A DNA stretch of 42,925 bases, taken from NCBI RefSeq assembly GCF_004362975.1, contig NZ_SNXO01000020.1, positions 1 through 42,925 of the forward strand, written 5' to 3'. Positions 23,570 to 31,154 of this stretch are shown here, piece by piece. This DNA comes from Aminicella lysinilytica. GTDB lineage: Bacteria; Bacillota; Clostridia; Peptostreptococcales; Anaerovoracaceae. The notes below the pieces were generated by a model. That model was not told where the DNA came from and did not search any database. It saw nothing but the letters and a program-made list of their open reading frames with translations. Both the position numbers and the translations under genes were made by a program. Numbering within the stretch: the stretch's first letter is position 1; every line of letters starts with the position of its first letter.

Positions 23570-24544
23570 TTATTTAGCTCGTCTTAAGATTTCGTCATAA
23601 CTCTTGACAGAGCTTATGCTGTTTCCTTTTGCGTCGTAAAAGTACGACTGTTTTATTGCGGATTTCTTGCCATCCGTCGAGATCACCTGGATCCTTGTAA
23701 ACTTATATTCACCGGTCTTCTGCTTGACGTAAACGCCCTCGTGGCCGTTCTTCCTGGTTATGCTTGTATTGTATATCAAAAGTCCCATAGCGTCTGATGT
23801 TATAGCCTTGACGCTGGCGACCCTTTCCGTAGCGAACTTTTTATAATAATAGTCTGTCTTAAATATTACCTTTGCCTTACCGCTTTCTCTGGTAACGCGA
23901 TACACCTTTCCGTATATGGATACGCCGTCGTCAGGCTTCAACATGATCTTGTCGCCAACGACATACCTGCTCTTATGGCTGCTAGGCACATAGCAGACTA
24001 TGTACCACCCGGACCTGTCAACGATCTTGAAGACCGGGTCCCCCTTGGAGATGCTGGTTCTGGTCAGATCAACCAAGTTCTCGTTCTTAAGGGATTTATA
24101 ATAATCGTAGTTTTTCTTTTCCATAGTAGTCGGCGTCAGTTTGCCCTCATAACCGTCTGCCGTATAGGATACTATTCCTTCAGCAAGAGCAGTGTAGGTT
24201 GTGGTGCTTACGCCATTATCTCCTATAGCCGTCCTGATATCGTCGAATTTCGATTTTTCCTTGGCGTCTGAGTTTCCCGATACTGCCATAACGGTAGCCC
24301 CCTTGCGGATAAGCTTGCCCTCCGACATGTACCTGTTAGCGCTGCCGCCATTTCCGGCGAAATACACCTGCTCGTTTTTCACCAGGTAGCCATCGACCTT
24401 ATCATAGGTCTGCAGCTCGCCGTACTCAGTTGTATAAGAAGATTTCAAAGCGCCTGTAACCGTTGGAATAATGTATATCACAACATATAAGGCAACTAAT
24501 ACGACCAGGAATATTAAAATCGGACTTTTTTTAATCTTTCTCAT
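23570..24544 (-). CDS. HlyD-like membrane-anchored protein in the division cluster
   Basis: A 324-residue protein with one N-terminal transmembrane helix (about residues 9-30) and an external part. The latter resembles HlyD/membrane-fusion adaptors: a biotinyl-lipoyl-like beta segment (LQTYDKVDGYLVKNEQVYFAG), a short helical region and beta domains. No exporter ATPase or inner-membrane transporter is adjacent. It lies 20 bp downstream of trmD and 19 bp upstream of yggS, so it is co-transcribed with translation and division genes. A division or envelope role is more likely from context than drug or toxin export, but this is inference. Confidence 0.75.
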   Translation of the reverse strand: MRKIKKSPILIFLVVLVALYVVIYIIPTVTGALKSSYTTEYGELQTYDKVDGYLVKNEQVYFAGNGGSANRYMSEGKLIRKGATVMAVSGNSDAKEKSKFDDIRTAIGDNGVSTTTYTALAEGIVSYTADGYEGKLTPTTMEKKNYDYYKSLKNENLVDLTRTSISKGDPVFKIVDRSGWYIVCYVPSSHKSRYVVGDKIMLKPDDGVSIYGKVYRVTRESGKAKVIFKTDYYYKKFATERVASVKAITSDAMGLLIYNTSITRKNGHEGVYVKQKTGEYKFTRIQVISTDGKKSAIKQSYFYDAKGNSISSVKSYDEILRRAK

Positions 24545-24564
24545 ATAACCCTCTCGTAATTATT

Positions 24565-25305
24565 CTACAACATATTGATGACTTTTTCCATTACTTTCTG
24601 TTCATCTTTATTCAATTCTCTATGATTCTTCACAAATTCTTCAAAGAGGTCCGGCCTTAAGTCCCTGGTCAGCTTCAAAGCCTCCTCGAAATTCCAAAGA
24701 TGAATGAGTTTATGGTTTCCGTTGGTTAGCACCTCCGGCACTTCCATACCTTGATAATTTCTCGGTTTGGTATACTGAGGATACTCCAGAAGCCCCGAAT
24801 ATATGGACTCTTCTGTGGCAGCTTCCTCACTGGCCAATACTCCAGGAACAAGCCTTGCCAGTGCATCTATGAGCACCATTGCAGGCAGTTCTCCTCCCGT
24901 AAGCACGTAGTCGCCTATGGAAATCTCCTCTGCATCCCAGTAATCCAGCGCCCGCTGGTCCACGCCCTCGTAATGGCCGCAGAGAATCACCAGTTCCTCT
25001 TCCCTGGAAAGATCCACAAGTTTATCTTTGTCTATGACCCTGCCCCGCGGCGACATGTAGATGACCTTTTTGTGTCCGGCGTCTACGGAGCCCATGGCAC
25101 CGAAAATAGGGTCCGCCATCATTAACATGCCCGGCCCGCCTCCAAAGGGGTAATCGTCTGCCTTATTGTGTTTGTCGTTGCTGAAGTCACGTATGTTAAC
25201 AAAATTAAACTCCACCAGGCCTTTTTCCCTGGCGCGTCCAACAATGCTGGTGTCTACGGCCGCAAACATTTCCGGGAACAAAGTCAATACGTCGAAATGC
25301 ATCAT
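24565..25305 (-). CDS. trmD: tRNA (guanine-37-N1) methyltransferase
   Basis: Methylates G37 beside the anticodon using S-adenosylmethionine, preventing frameshifts. The 246-residue product has DVLTLFPEMF at the start, DDYPFGGGPGMLM near residue 55 and the trefoil-knot cofactor segments GHYEGVDQRALD and IGDYVLTGGELPAMVLIDA. The start may be ATG 25305 or 25302. It overlaps the stop of rimM by 4 bp. In many Bacillota rplS follows trmD, but here the HlyD-like gene does. Confidence 0.97.
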   Translation of the reverse strand: MMHFDVLTLFPEMFAAVDTSIVGRAREKGLVEFNFVNIRDFSNDKHNKADDYPFGGGPGMLMMADPIFGAMGSVDAGHKKVIYMSPRGRVIDKDKLVDLSREEELVILCGHYEGVDQRALDYWDAEEISIGDYVLTGGELPAMVLIDALARLVPGVLASEEAATEESIYSGLLEYPQYTKPRNYQGMEVPEVLTNGNHKLIHLWNFEEALKLTRDLRPDLFEEFVKNHRELNKDEQKVMEKVINML

Positions 25306-25799
25306 ATCATCCCCTCTATCAGGGCTACATCTATGCGGCCCGCTTTCATGTCTATGCTTTTAATAAACTCATCTACTGCAGGTATCATACAACGGCCGCC
25401 CTTGTCCAGGTCGACTACGTAAATATCCTGTGGTCTGTCTGTCATTACATCGGCCAGAGTGCCCAGCTTCTCACCAGTGTCCACGTCAAATACCTCCGCA
25501 CCTATAAGGTCGCGGATATAGAATTCGTCGTCAGGCAGCTCTAACAGATCCTCCTCAGTCATATAGACCTTGGTACCCTTAAGCGCTTCAGCTGCGTTTC
25601 TGTCATCTACTCCTGCCAGTTTAAGGACTATCATATGCTGCTGATGTCTGACGCCAGCTATGGCAAACTCGCCCTTATCGGTTATAATGCGGTCCAGATT
25701 TTCATAACGATCCCTGAATCCTGAATAGTTATAGACCTTTACCTCACCGCGGATGCCCACGGCGTTGACTATTTTTCCAATGGTTATCCTCTTTGCCAT
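25302..25799 (-). CDS. rimM: 16S rRNA processing protein RimM
   Basis: Assembly factor for the 30S head that binds S19. The 165-residue product starts MAKRITIGKIVNAVGIRGEV, the family hallmark. A PRC-barrel domain in the second half includes LIGAEVFDVDTGEKLG and DIYVVD. ATG 25799 lies behind CGAGGAGAAT. The stop overlaps the trmD start, the usual order. Confidence 0.95.
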   Translation of the reverse strand: MAKRITIGKIVNAVGIRGEVKVYNYSGFRDRYENLDRIITDKGEFAIAGVRHQQHMIVLKLAGVDDRNAAEALKGTKVYMTEEDLLELPDDEFYIRDLIGAEVFDVDTGEKLGTLADVMTDRPQDIYVVDLDKGGRCMIPAVDEFIKSIDMKAGRIDVALIEGMI

Positions 25800-25883
25800 T
25801 ATTCTCCTCGCAAAAATTGAACAAGGCACATATTAAGCCTGCCGCTCCTGAAGCAACCGCCTTTCATGTGCCTGATCCGTTTC

Positions 25884-26165
25884 TTAGTTTTCTTCAGTTT
25901 CTGCTTCTGCAGCAGCTTTTTCCTTCTGCTCTTCTTCAGAAACGATTTCTACTATTACCTTTTTCTTTTCCTTCGTCGCAGCAGCTTTGACCACCGTTCT
26001 CAGAGCTTTAGCTATCCTGCCCTGTTTCCCGATGACCTTGCCCATGTCGCTGCCAGCGACCTGAAGCTGCAAAACGCTGCCTTGCTCGTCGTCTGTTTCA
26101 GTTACTAATACCTGATCCGGATTGTCTACAAGGGATTTTGCAATGGTCTCAACTAATTTAGTCAT
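25884..26165 (-). CDS. khpA: KH-domain RNA-binding protein KhpA
   Basis: A 93-residue RNA-binding protein. The single KH domain shows the GxxG loop as MGKVIGKQGRIAKALRT (near residues 41-57). A C-terminal tail rich in Glu and Ala follows. Relatives act with KhpB on small RNAs and cell elongation in some Bacillota. It lies 17 bp after rpsP in the standard rpsP-khpA-rimM-trmD order. Confidence 0.94.
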   Translation of the reverse strand: MTKLVETIAKSLVDNPDQVLVTETDDEQGSVLQLQVAGSDMGKVIGKQGRIAKALRTVVKAAATKEKKKVIVEIVSEEEQKEKAAAEAETEEN

Positions 26166-26182
26166 GTAGTTTCACCGCTTTC

Positions 26183-26425
26183 CTATTCAACGATTCCAGA
26201 CTTTTTCAAAAGGCCCTTGACGATCTCAGTAGGCTGAGCTCCTTCTGAGAGCCATTTCTTAGCCTTTTCGTCATCGATCTTGATTACAGGCGGTTCTGTC
26301 ATTGGATCGAAGTATCCGATCTCCTCAATAAATTTTCCGTTTCTTGAATTGCGTGAATCAGCAACAACAACTCTATAGAAAGGTTTCTTGTGAGCTCCCA
26401 TTCTCTTTAATCTGATCTTTACCAT
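26183..26425 (-). CDS. rpsP: 30S ribosomal protein S16
   Basis: An 80-residue ribosomal protein with the family start [20 protein letters not shown] and the following [21 protein letters not shown]. Full length for the family. ATG 26425 follows GGAGGAAACAGAA. It is 46 bp downstream of ffh. Confidence 0.98.
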   Translation of the reverse strand: MVKIRLKRMGAHKKPFYRVVVADSRNSRNGKFIEEIGYFDPMTEPPVIKIDDEKAKKWLSEGAQPTEIVKGLLKKSGIVE

Positions 26426-26471
26426 TTTCTGTTTCCTCCATCTTTCTGTTTGTATTTATATTATATATTTA

Positions 26472-27812
26472 TCAAAACATTCCGCGTAACATCCTGTTTC
26501 GCTTCATTGCCTTCGGATTTGAGAACTGTTTCATCATTTTCTTGGCGTCTTCATACTTTCTGATGAGGTTGTTGACCTTGCTTACAGGCTGACCGCAACC
26601 GGCGGCTATTCTCTTACGCCTGCTGGCGTTCAGTATGTTCGGATCCTGCCTTTCGGCCTTGGTCATAGAATAGATTATGGATTTCATCTGGTCGAATTCC
26701 TTCTCGCCTTTTTCTACATCCACATCCTTCATCTGAGCCTTGTTCATACCCGGCATCATATCCAGGACCTTGCCGAGTCCGCCCATTTCCTGTACCTGAC
26801 CCATCTGTTCCAGGAAGTCTTCCAGAGTGAACTGGTTCTTCTTAAGCCGTTCAAGCTGTTTCTCGGCCTTCGCCTCGTCATAGTTCTTCTCGGCTGATTC
26901 TATGAGAGAAAGCATATCTCCCATGCCCAGTATCCTGCTGGCCATCCTGTCCGGATGGAAAGCTTCCAATGCGTCGTATTTCTCTCCGGTACCCATGAAG
27001 AGTATCGGCTTTCCTGTTACTTTTCTGGCTGACAGAGCAGCTCCGCCTCTGGCGTCGCCATCCATCTTCGTCATGATTATTCCATCAATGGCAAGTCTCT
27101 CATTGAAGCCCTTGGCTGCATTTACCGCATCCTGACCTGTCAGAGCATCGACTACCAGCAATATCTGATAAGGCTTGACCTTATCCTTTATATTCTCCAG
27201 CTCAGCCATGAGTTCTTCATCTATCTGAAGACGGCCTGCCGTATCGACTATCAGTACGTTGAATCCCTTAAGCTCGGCTTCCTTCTTAGCTGCCTTGGCT
27301 ATCTTAACCGGATCCTTGGATTTTCTGTCTGTGTATACCGGCGTATTTACAGCCTTTCCAACTACCTCGAGCTGGTCGATAGCAGCCGGTCTGTAAACGT
27401 CGCAGGCACAAAGCATAGGCTTCTTGCCGCTTTCTTTCAGAAAGTTAGCTAACTTGCCGCAGGTAGTTGTTTTACCTGTTCCCTGAAGACCTGCCATCAT
27501 GATGACTGTGAAACCTGCCGGATCGTATTCCAGCTTGGCTCCTTCGCCGCCCATAAGGTCTGTCAGTTCGCCATTAACGATCTTGATGACCTGCTGAGCC
27601 GGAGTCAGACTCTTCATGACCTCTTCGCCCAGACATTTCTCCTTGACGTCGGCAACGAACTCTTTCACAACCTTGAAGTTTACATCGGCCTCGAGAAGAG
27701 CAAGCTTGACCTGGCGCATAGCCTCGTCAACGTCTTTCTCAGTCAACACTCCCTTATTCTTCAGGACCTTGAAGGTTCCCTGTAATTTGTCAGACAGACT
27801 TTCAAATGCCAT
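26472..27812 (-). CDS. ffh: Signal recognition particle GTPase
   Basis: Binds signal sequences of nascent membrane and secreted proteins and delivers ribosomes to FtsY. The 446-residue product has the N domain (MAFESLSDKLQGTFK), then the G domain with GLQGTGKTTTCGKLA (P-loop, near residue 106), DVYRPAAIDQL, DTAGRLQIDEELM and TKMDGDARGGAALS. The Met-rich M domain extends to the end. The start is placed at ATG 27812 behind GGAGG; a reading frame extends further but lies inside ylxM. Confidence 0.98.
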   Translation of the reverse strand: MAFESLSDKLQGTFKVLKNKGVLTEKDVDEAMRQVKLALLEADVNFKVVKEFVADVKEKCLGEEVMKSLTPAQQVIKIVNGELTDLMGGEGAKLEYDPAGFTVIMMAGLQGTGKTTTCGKLANFLKESGKKPMLCACDVYRPAAIDQLEVVGKAVNTPVYTDRKSKDPVKIAKAAKKEAELKGFNVLIVDTAGRLQIDEELMAELENIKDKVKPYQILLVVDALTGQDAVNAAKGFNERLAIDGIIMTKMDGDARGGAALSARKVTGKPILFMGTGEKYDALEAFHPDRMASRILGMGDMLSLIESAEKNYDEAKAEKQLERLKKNQFTLEDFLEQMGQVQEMGGLGKVLDMMPGMNKAQMKDVDVEKGEKEFDQMKSIIYSMTKAERQDPNILNASRRKRIAAGCGQPVSKVNNLIRKYEDAKKMMKQFSNPKAMKRNRMLRGMF

Positions 27813-27813
27813 A

Positions 27814-28170
27814 TTATTCGGCCTCCAATTCGCCGATAATGCTTCTGATGTCGTCGAGCCTGTTCTTAAGCTCTGCATCTCCGCTGTGTGTTTTCTCTAT
27901 ATCATCTATGCTCCTGCCTATTTCCGCAAAAGCCTTATTCGATTTACTGAATCTATCTACCAGACCGAGTTTCTGTTCATACTCGGCCAGTTTGCGTTCT
28001 GCACTCTTGAGTGAGTCGTAGACCGCTGCTCTGGATATACCGGATTCCTCCGCTATCTCAGCCAGTGACAGGTCTTCCTCGTGATAGAGTTCCATGACTC
28101 TTCTTTTCTTTTCCGTAAGCAGCTGTCCGTAAAAATCAAACAGCAGGCTTTCCTTAGCTATACTGTCCAT
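27814..28170 (-). CDS. ylxM: YlxM-type helix-turn-helix protein
   Basis: A 118-residue protein of the UPF0122 family that accompanies ffh and is thought to modulate SRP. It contains a sigma-70 region-4-like helix-turn-helix: EKKRRVMELYHEEDLSLAEI, then SGISRAAVYDSLKSAERKLAEYE. The C-terminal half is helical and charged. ATG 28170 follows AGGAGG at 6 nt. The stop codon is 1 bp before the ffh start, so the two are coupled. It is the first gene of the long translation-division cluster. Confidence 0.92.
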   Translation of the reverse strand: MDSIAKESLLFDFYGQLLTEKKRRVMELYHEEDLSLAEIAEESGISRAAVYDSLKSAERKLAEYEQKLGLVDRFSKSNKAFAEIGRSIDDIEKTHSGDAELKNRLDDIRSIIGELEAE

Positions 28171-28241
28171 CCAGCGCCTCCTATATTGCCAGCCCTTAAA
28201 TTTCAGTCGGCTGTCAAGTAGTTTTCCTTGACACCTTGAAT

Positions 28242-28270
28242 ACTTTACCACATAGACCGCCCTCTGTCAA
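28242..28270 (-). promoter_or_regulatory. Promoter of the ylxM-ffh cluster
   Basis: On the minus strand TTGACA (28265-28270) and TAAAGT (28242-28247) are 17 bp apart. Just downstream, TGTCAAG-N8-CTTGACA (28212-28233) is a perfect 7-bp inverted repeat covering the likely transcription start, an operator-like position. Confidence 0.7.
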
Positions 28271-28275
28271 GGTAA

Positions 28276-28464
28276 TCAGTCAATTTCTTCGAATTCAGTT
28301 ATATCCTTGGAAATAGGACCTTCCTTTACAAGCTTCCCTTCTGCTCCGCAATCGGGACATTTTCCGAATTTCTCGCCAAGATCTCCTATGAGACCTACGT
28401 CAGATCTGAATTTTTTACCGCATTCAGGACATTCGTAGCATAAGTACATTGCACCCCAGGTCAT
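28276..28464 (-). CDS. 62-residue zinc-ribbon protein, FmdB-like
   Basis: Small protein with a zinc-ribbon pattern, CYECPECGKKF near residues 9-19 and GKCPDCGAEG near 35-43, which resembles the FmdB/putative regulatory zinc-ribbon group. The C terminus is acidic. ATG 28464 follows GGAGG at 7 nt. It lies 39 bp downstream of sppA and 105 bp before ylxM, which has its own promoter, so it is more likely part of the sppA unit. No function is assigned; members are suspected regulators. Confidence 0.8.
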   Translation of the reverse strand: MTWGAMYLCYECPECGKKFRSDVGLIGDLGEKFGKCPDCGAEGKLVKEGPISKDITEFEEID

Positions 28465-28503
28465 TTTTCCGCCTCCATTATTATAGTAGTTTGTTATCCG
28501 TCA

Positions 28504-29643
28504 CTATTTGCTGATATTCGACATATATGTAACGGTAAATTTATTGTTTGCTCCCAGCAGAGTCTTGATCTGGTCATATTCCGAATCAGATGAAGTTGCG
28601 CCCAGGAGATCTCCCAGGGTAGTACCGCTGAGCTTATTGCCTATAGCCTTGCCTAAGAGTGAACTCAGGAAAGAAGAATCCTCGCTGTAGGTTATATCCT
28701 GCAGATCCGCGCCTGTCAATCCGTAGCGCACTTTCATTTCTGCCAGACAATTGTCGAAGGTAGAAATTTCATCTATAAGTCCGTTACTCTTAGCCTGCTT
28801 AGCCGTATAAACGCGGCCGTCAGCCAGCTTGCGCACCTTGGACACAGACATGTTCCTGCCGGAAGCCACTATGCTCACGAACTGATCGTACGACTCGTCC
28901 ACGAGACCCTGGAAAATTTTCCTTTGTTCCTTGGTCATCTTTACGGCGGAGCTGCCCATGGCTTTGTTCCGGCCGGAAGTGATAGTCACGGTCTTGACGC
29001 CCATTTTCTTCAGGAGCCCCGTCACGTCGTAAAGGGTGCCTATGGTCACGCCGATAGAGCCCGTCCAGCAATTGCGGTTAGCCACTATTTTGTCACATGG
29101 CGATGAAATGTAATATCCGCCGGAAGCCGCCTCGCTGGCCATGTATGAATAGACCGGACGGCCGGTTTTCTTCTGGTATTCCTTCACCTTGAGATATAGT
29201 TCATCGCTGGCGTATACGCTGCCGCCCGGCGAGTTGACGAAGAGTATCAAGGCCTTATTATCCTTGTCGTCGATCATGTCGTCTATGCAGTTAAGTGTCC
29301 ACTGGTGATGGTATGTGCTGCTGGACAAAAGGCTGCTGCTGTCGCTTTCGGAGATGGTCCCCTCCACGTGAAGCATGCCTATGTAAGGTTTGTTGAAGTC
29401 CACTGTGTCGCCGTCACCCAGGGCGTCTGTGCCGCTGCCATTATGGCTTACATAGTTCATGGCTATGGCTGCCACGATGATTATGGCAAGTATTATAACA
29501 AAGATAAACATGCCGCGCTTCCATGTGAACTTTTTCTTAGATCCCGGGTTCTGCGGACCACCCGGGCCTGCAGGACCGCCTGCACCGGTGTTATATCCTC
29601 TGGCGTATTCCGCCGGATCGTACGTGTTTACTCTCTCATCCAT
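28504..29643 (-). CDS. sppA: Signal peptide peptidase SppA
   Basis: Membrane serine protease that degrades leftover signal peptides. The 379-residue product has a Gly/Pro-rich cytosolic start, one transmembrane helix (about residues 44-65) and an external S49 protease domain. The candidate nucleophile Ser is in EAASGGYYIS (about residue 174) and the general-base Lys in SGRNKAMGSS (about 227); WTGSIGVTIG follows the family pattern. ATG 29643 follows GGGAGG at 9 nt. It is the short Bacillus-type enzyme with a single protease domain. No operon partner lies upstream; the GntR-ABC operon is divergent. Confidence 0.94.
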   Translation of the reverse strand: MDERVNTYDPAEYARGYNTGAGGPAGPGGPQNPGSKKKFTWKRGMFIFVIILAIIIVAAIAMNYVSHNGSGTDALGDGDTVDFNKPYIGMLHVEGTISESDSSSLLSSSTYHHQWTLNCIDDMIDDKDNKALILFVNSPGGSVYASDELYLKVKEYQKKTGRPVYSYMASEAASGGYYISSPCDKIVANRNCWTGSIGVTIGTLYDVTGLLKKMGVKTVTITSGRNKAMGSSAVKMTKEQRKIFQGLVDESYDQFVSIVASGRNMSVSKVRKLADGRVYTAKQAKSNGLIDEISTFDNCLAEMKVRYGLTGADLQDITYSEDSSFLSSLLGKAIGNKLSGTTLGDLLGATSSDSEYDQIKTLLGANNKFTVTYMSNISK

Positions 29644-29674
29644 TTCAATTATCCTCCCGATCAATATTGATAGG

Positions 29675-29703
29675 ATTATACCACGAAAAGGCCTGTCACA
29701 CAA
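29675..29703 (-). promoter_or_regulatory. Promoter of sppA
   Basis: On the minus strand TTGTGT (29698-29703) and TATAAT (29675-29680) are 17 bp apart, about 30 bp before the sppA start codon. Confidence 0.7.
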
Positions 29704-29717
29704 ATATCCGTGTCACC

Positions 29718-29782
29718 ATTTCTTACATTTTCGTAAGAAATCATTATTTCCGTTGACAGAGTACTAAGTGATGTAGTACACT
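29718..29782 (+). promoter_or_regulatory. Promoter and palindromes of the GntR-ABC operon
   Basis: TTGACA (29753-29758) and TACACT (29777-29782) are 18 bp apart. Between and over them is GTACTA-N7-TAGTAC (29761-29779), a perfect inverted repeat well placed for autorepression by the GntR protein; TAAGTG-N8-CACTTA overlaps it. Upstream, ATTTCTTAC-N6-GTAAGAAAT (29718-29741) is a second perfect palindrome with 9-bp arms, between the two divergent promoters. Confidence 0.65.
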
Positions 29783-29826
29783 TAATATGCAAAAGGGAAC
29801 ACTTTATGCAGAAGGGAGATGGGAAT

Positions 29827-30255
29827 ATGTTTCAGCTCGACAGTAAGAGTCACCTGTCCATATATGAACAGGTAATCGAAAATATCAAAGAGCTGATCAT
29901 GACAGACATCCTGGCTGAAGACAGCAAACTGCCATCAGTACGGGAACTTTCCAAAGATCTGACAGTCAATCCTAACACTGTGCAGAAGGCCTTCAAAGAA
30001 CTTGAACGGGAAGGCTATATCTACACTATTTCAGGCAAAGGGACCTTCGTCTCGCCTAAGGATGACATAACTACGGATCCATCCAAGATTGCGGAATTAC
30101 AGGGAGTGATTTCCGCAGCATACAAGAGTCTGCTGAATATGGGCTTAGGGGAGCCTGATGTGCGGCAGCTGGTGGTGGATACCATGAACGAGGCCGATAG
30201 CAGTTTCGGAACTGCGGCTCGTAAAGATCTAAAAGGAAAGGAGCAGAAGAAATGA
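29827..30255 (+). CDS. GntR-family repressor, YtrA subgroup
   Basis: A 142-residue regulator with an N-terminal winged helix: SIYEQVIENIKELIMTDIL, the recognition region LPSVRELSKDLTVNPNTVQKAF and wing GYIYTISGKGTFV. The short C-terminal part of about 60 residues is typical of the YtrA type, which controls ABC transporters. The start at ATG 29827 is preferred (GGGAGATGGG just upstream); an ATG at 29806 is in frame. The stop overlaps the next start (ATGA). Autoregulation through the palindrome at 29761-29779 is likely but inferred. Confidence 0.92.
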   Translation: MFQLDSKSHLSIYEQVIENIKELIMTDILAEDSKLPSVRELSKDLTVNPNTVQKAFKELEREGYIYTISGKGTFVSPKDDITTDPSKIAELQGVISAAYKSLLNMGLGEPDVRQLVVDTMNEADSSFGTAARKDLKGKEQKK

Positions 30256-31154
30256 TCAGAATTCAGAAATTGTCAAAGACCTTTGACAGAACTCCTGTGT
30301 TGACAGACCTGAACATGACTATTCAGACAGGCTCCATATATGGGCTTATCGGTGTCAACGGCGCAGGAAAAACCACCTTGATCAAGAATATGAGCGGTAT
30401 GCTCAGAGGTGATGGAGGTTCTATAACTTATGATGGAGAATCCATCTGGGAAAACGATATGTTGAAGCAGAGCATCGGTCTTATCCCCGACGATCTGTAT
30501 TTTCCAAACGGATACAGTCTAAGAGATATGCGCAGCGTCTATTCAGGCTTCTATGAAAACTGGAACGATGACAGATTCCACCAGCTGACCGAATTATTCA
30601 AACTGGACGAGAAAGCTAAGATACGCACTTTTTCCAAAGGAATGAAAAAGCAGGCAGCCTTTTGTCTGGTAATGGCGACAATGCCGGCATACCTTTTGTT
30701 AGACGAGCCTATCGACGGCCTCGATCCCATCGTGCGCAAGCTTGTATGGAAAGCCATCGTCGACGATGTGGCAGACCGCCGGATGTCGGTTCTGGTCTCA
30801 TCACACAACCTGAAGGAAATGGAAGGCATATGCGACTACATAGGCATTCTTTCTCACGGGCGTATGCTCATGGAGCGTGAACTTGACTCCGTCAAGAACG
30901 ACCTGCACAAAATACAGATCTCCTATGGCAAAAACAAGCCTGAGCAGGATGCTTTTGCAGGCCTCGACGTTCTGCGCAGGGAATCTCGCGGCACTGTCGA
31001 TCTCATGATCGTCAAAGGACGCATAGACCATATAGAAAAAGCTATCAGGGCAACTGACCCTGTTATCTTCGATATACTGCCTCTTTCATTAGAGGAAATA
31101 TTTATTTACGAATTGGGAGGTGAGGACGATGAAATCAGCAAACTTATATTCTAG
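30252..31154 (+). CDS. ABC transporter ATP-binding protein
   Basis: A 300-residue ATPase with Walker A GVNGAGKTT (residues 34-42). A divergent signature, FSKGMKKQAAF, stands where LSGGQ is usual. Walker B is YLLLDEP, and the switch-His segment VLVSSHNLKEME is present. The C-terminal 80 residues are an accessory region. It overlaps the repressor gene by 4 bp and the permease gene by about 26 bp. Regulator, ATPase and permease together match YtrA-type operons induced by envelope stress or antibiotics in relatives; the substrate here is unknown. Confidence 0.94.
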   Translation: MIRIQKLSKTFDRTPVLTDLNMTIQTGSIYGLIGVNGAGKTTLIKNMSGMLRGDGGSITYDGESIWENDMLKQSIGLIPDDLYFPNGYSLRDMRSVYSGFYENWNDDRFHQLTELFKLDEKAKIRTFSKGMKKQAAFCLVMATMPAYLLLDEPIDGLDPIVRKLVWKAIVDDVADRRMSVLVSSHNLKEMEGICDYIGILSHGRMLMERELDSVKNDLHKIQISYGKNKPEQDAFAGLDVLRRESRGTVDLMIVKGRIDHIEKAIRATDPVIFDILPLSLEEIFIYELGGEDDEISKLIF

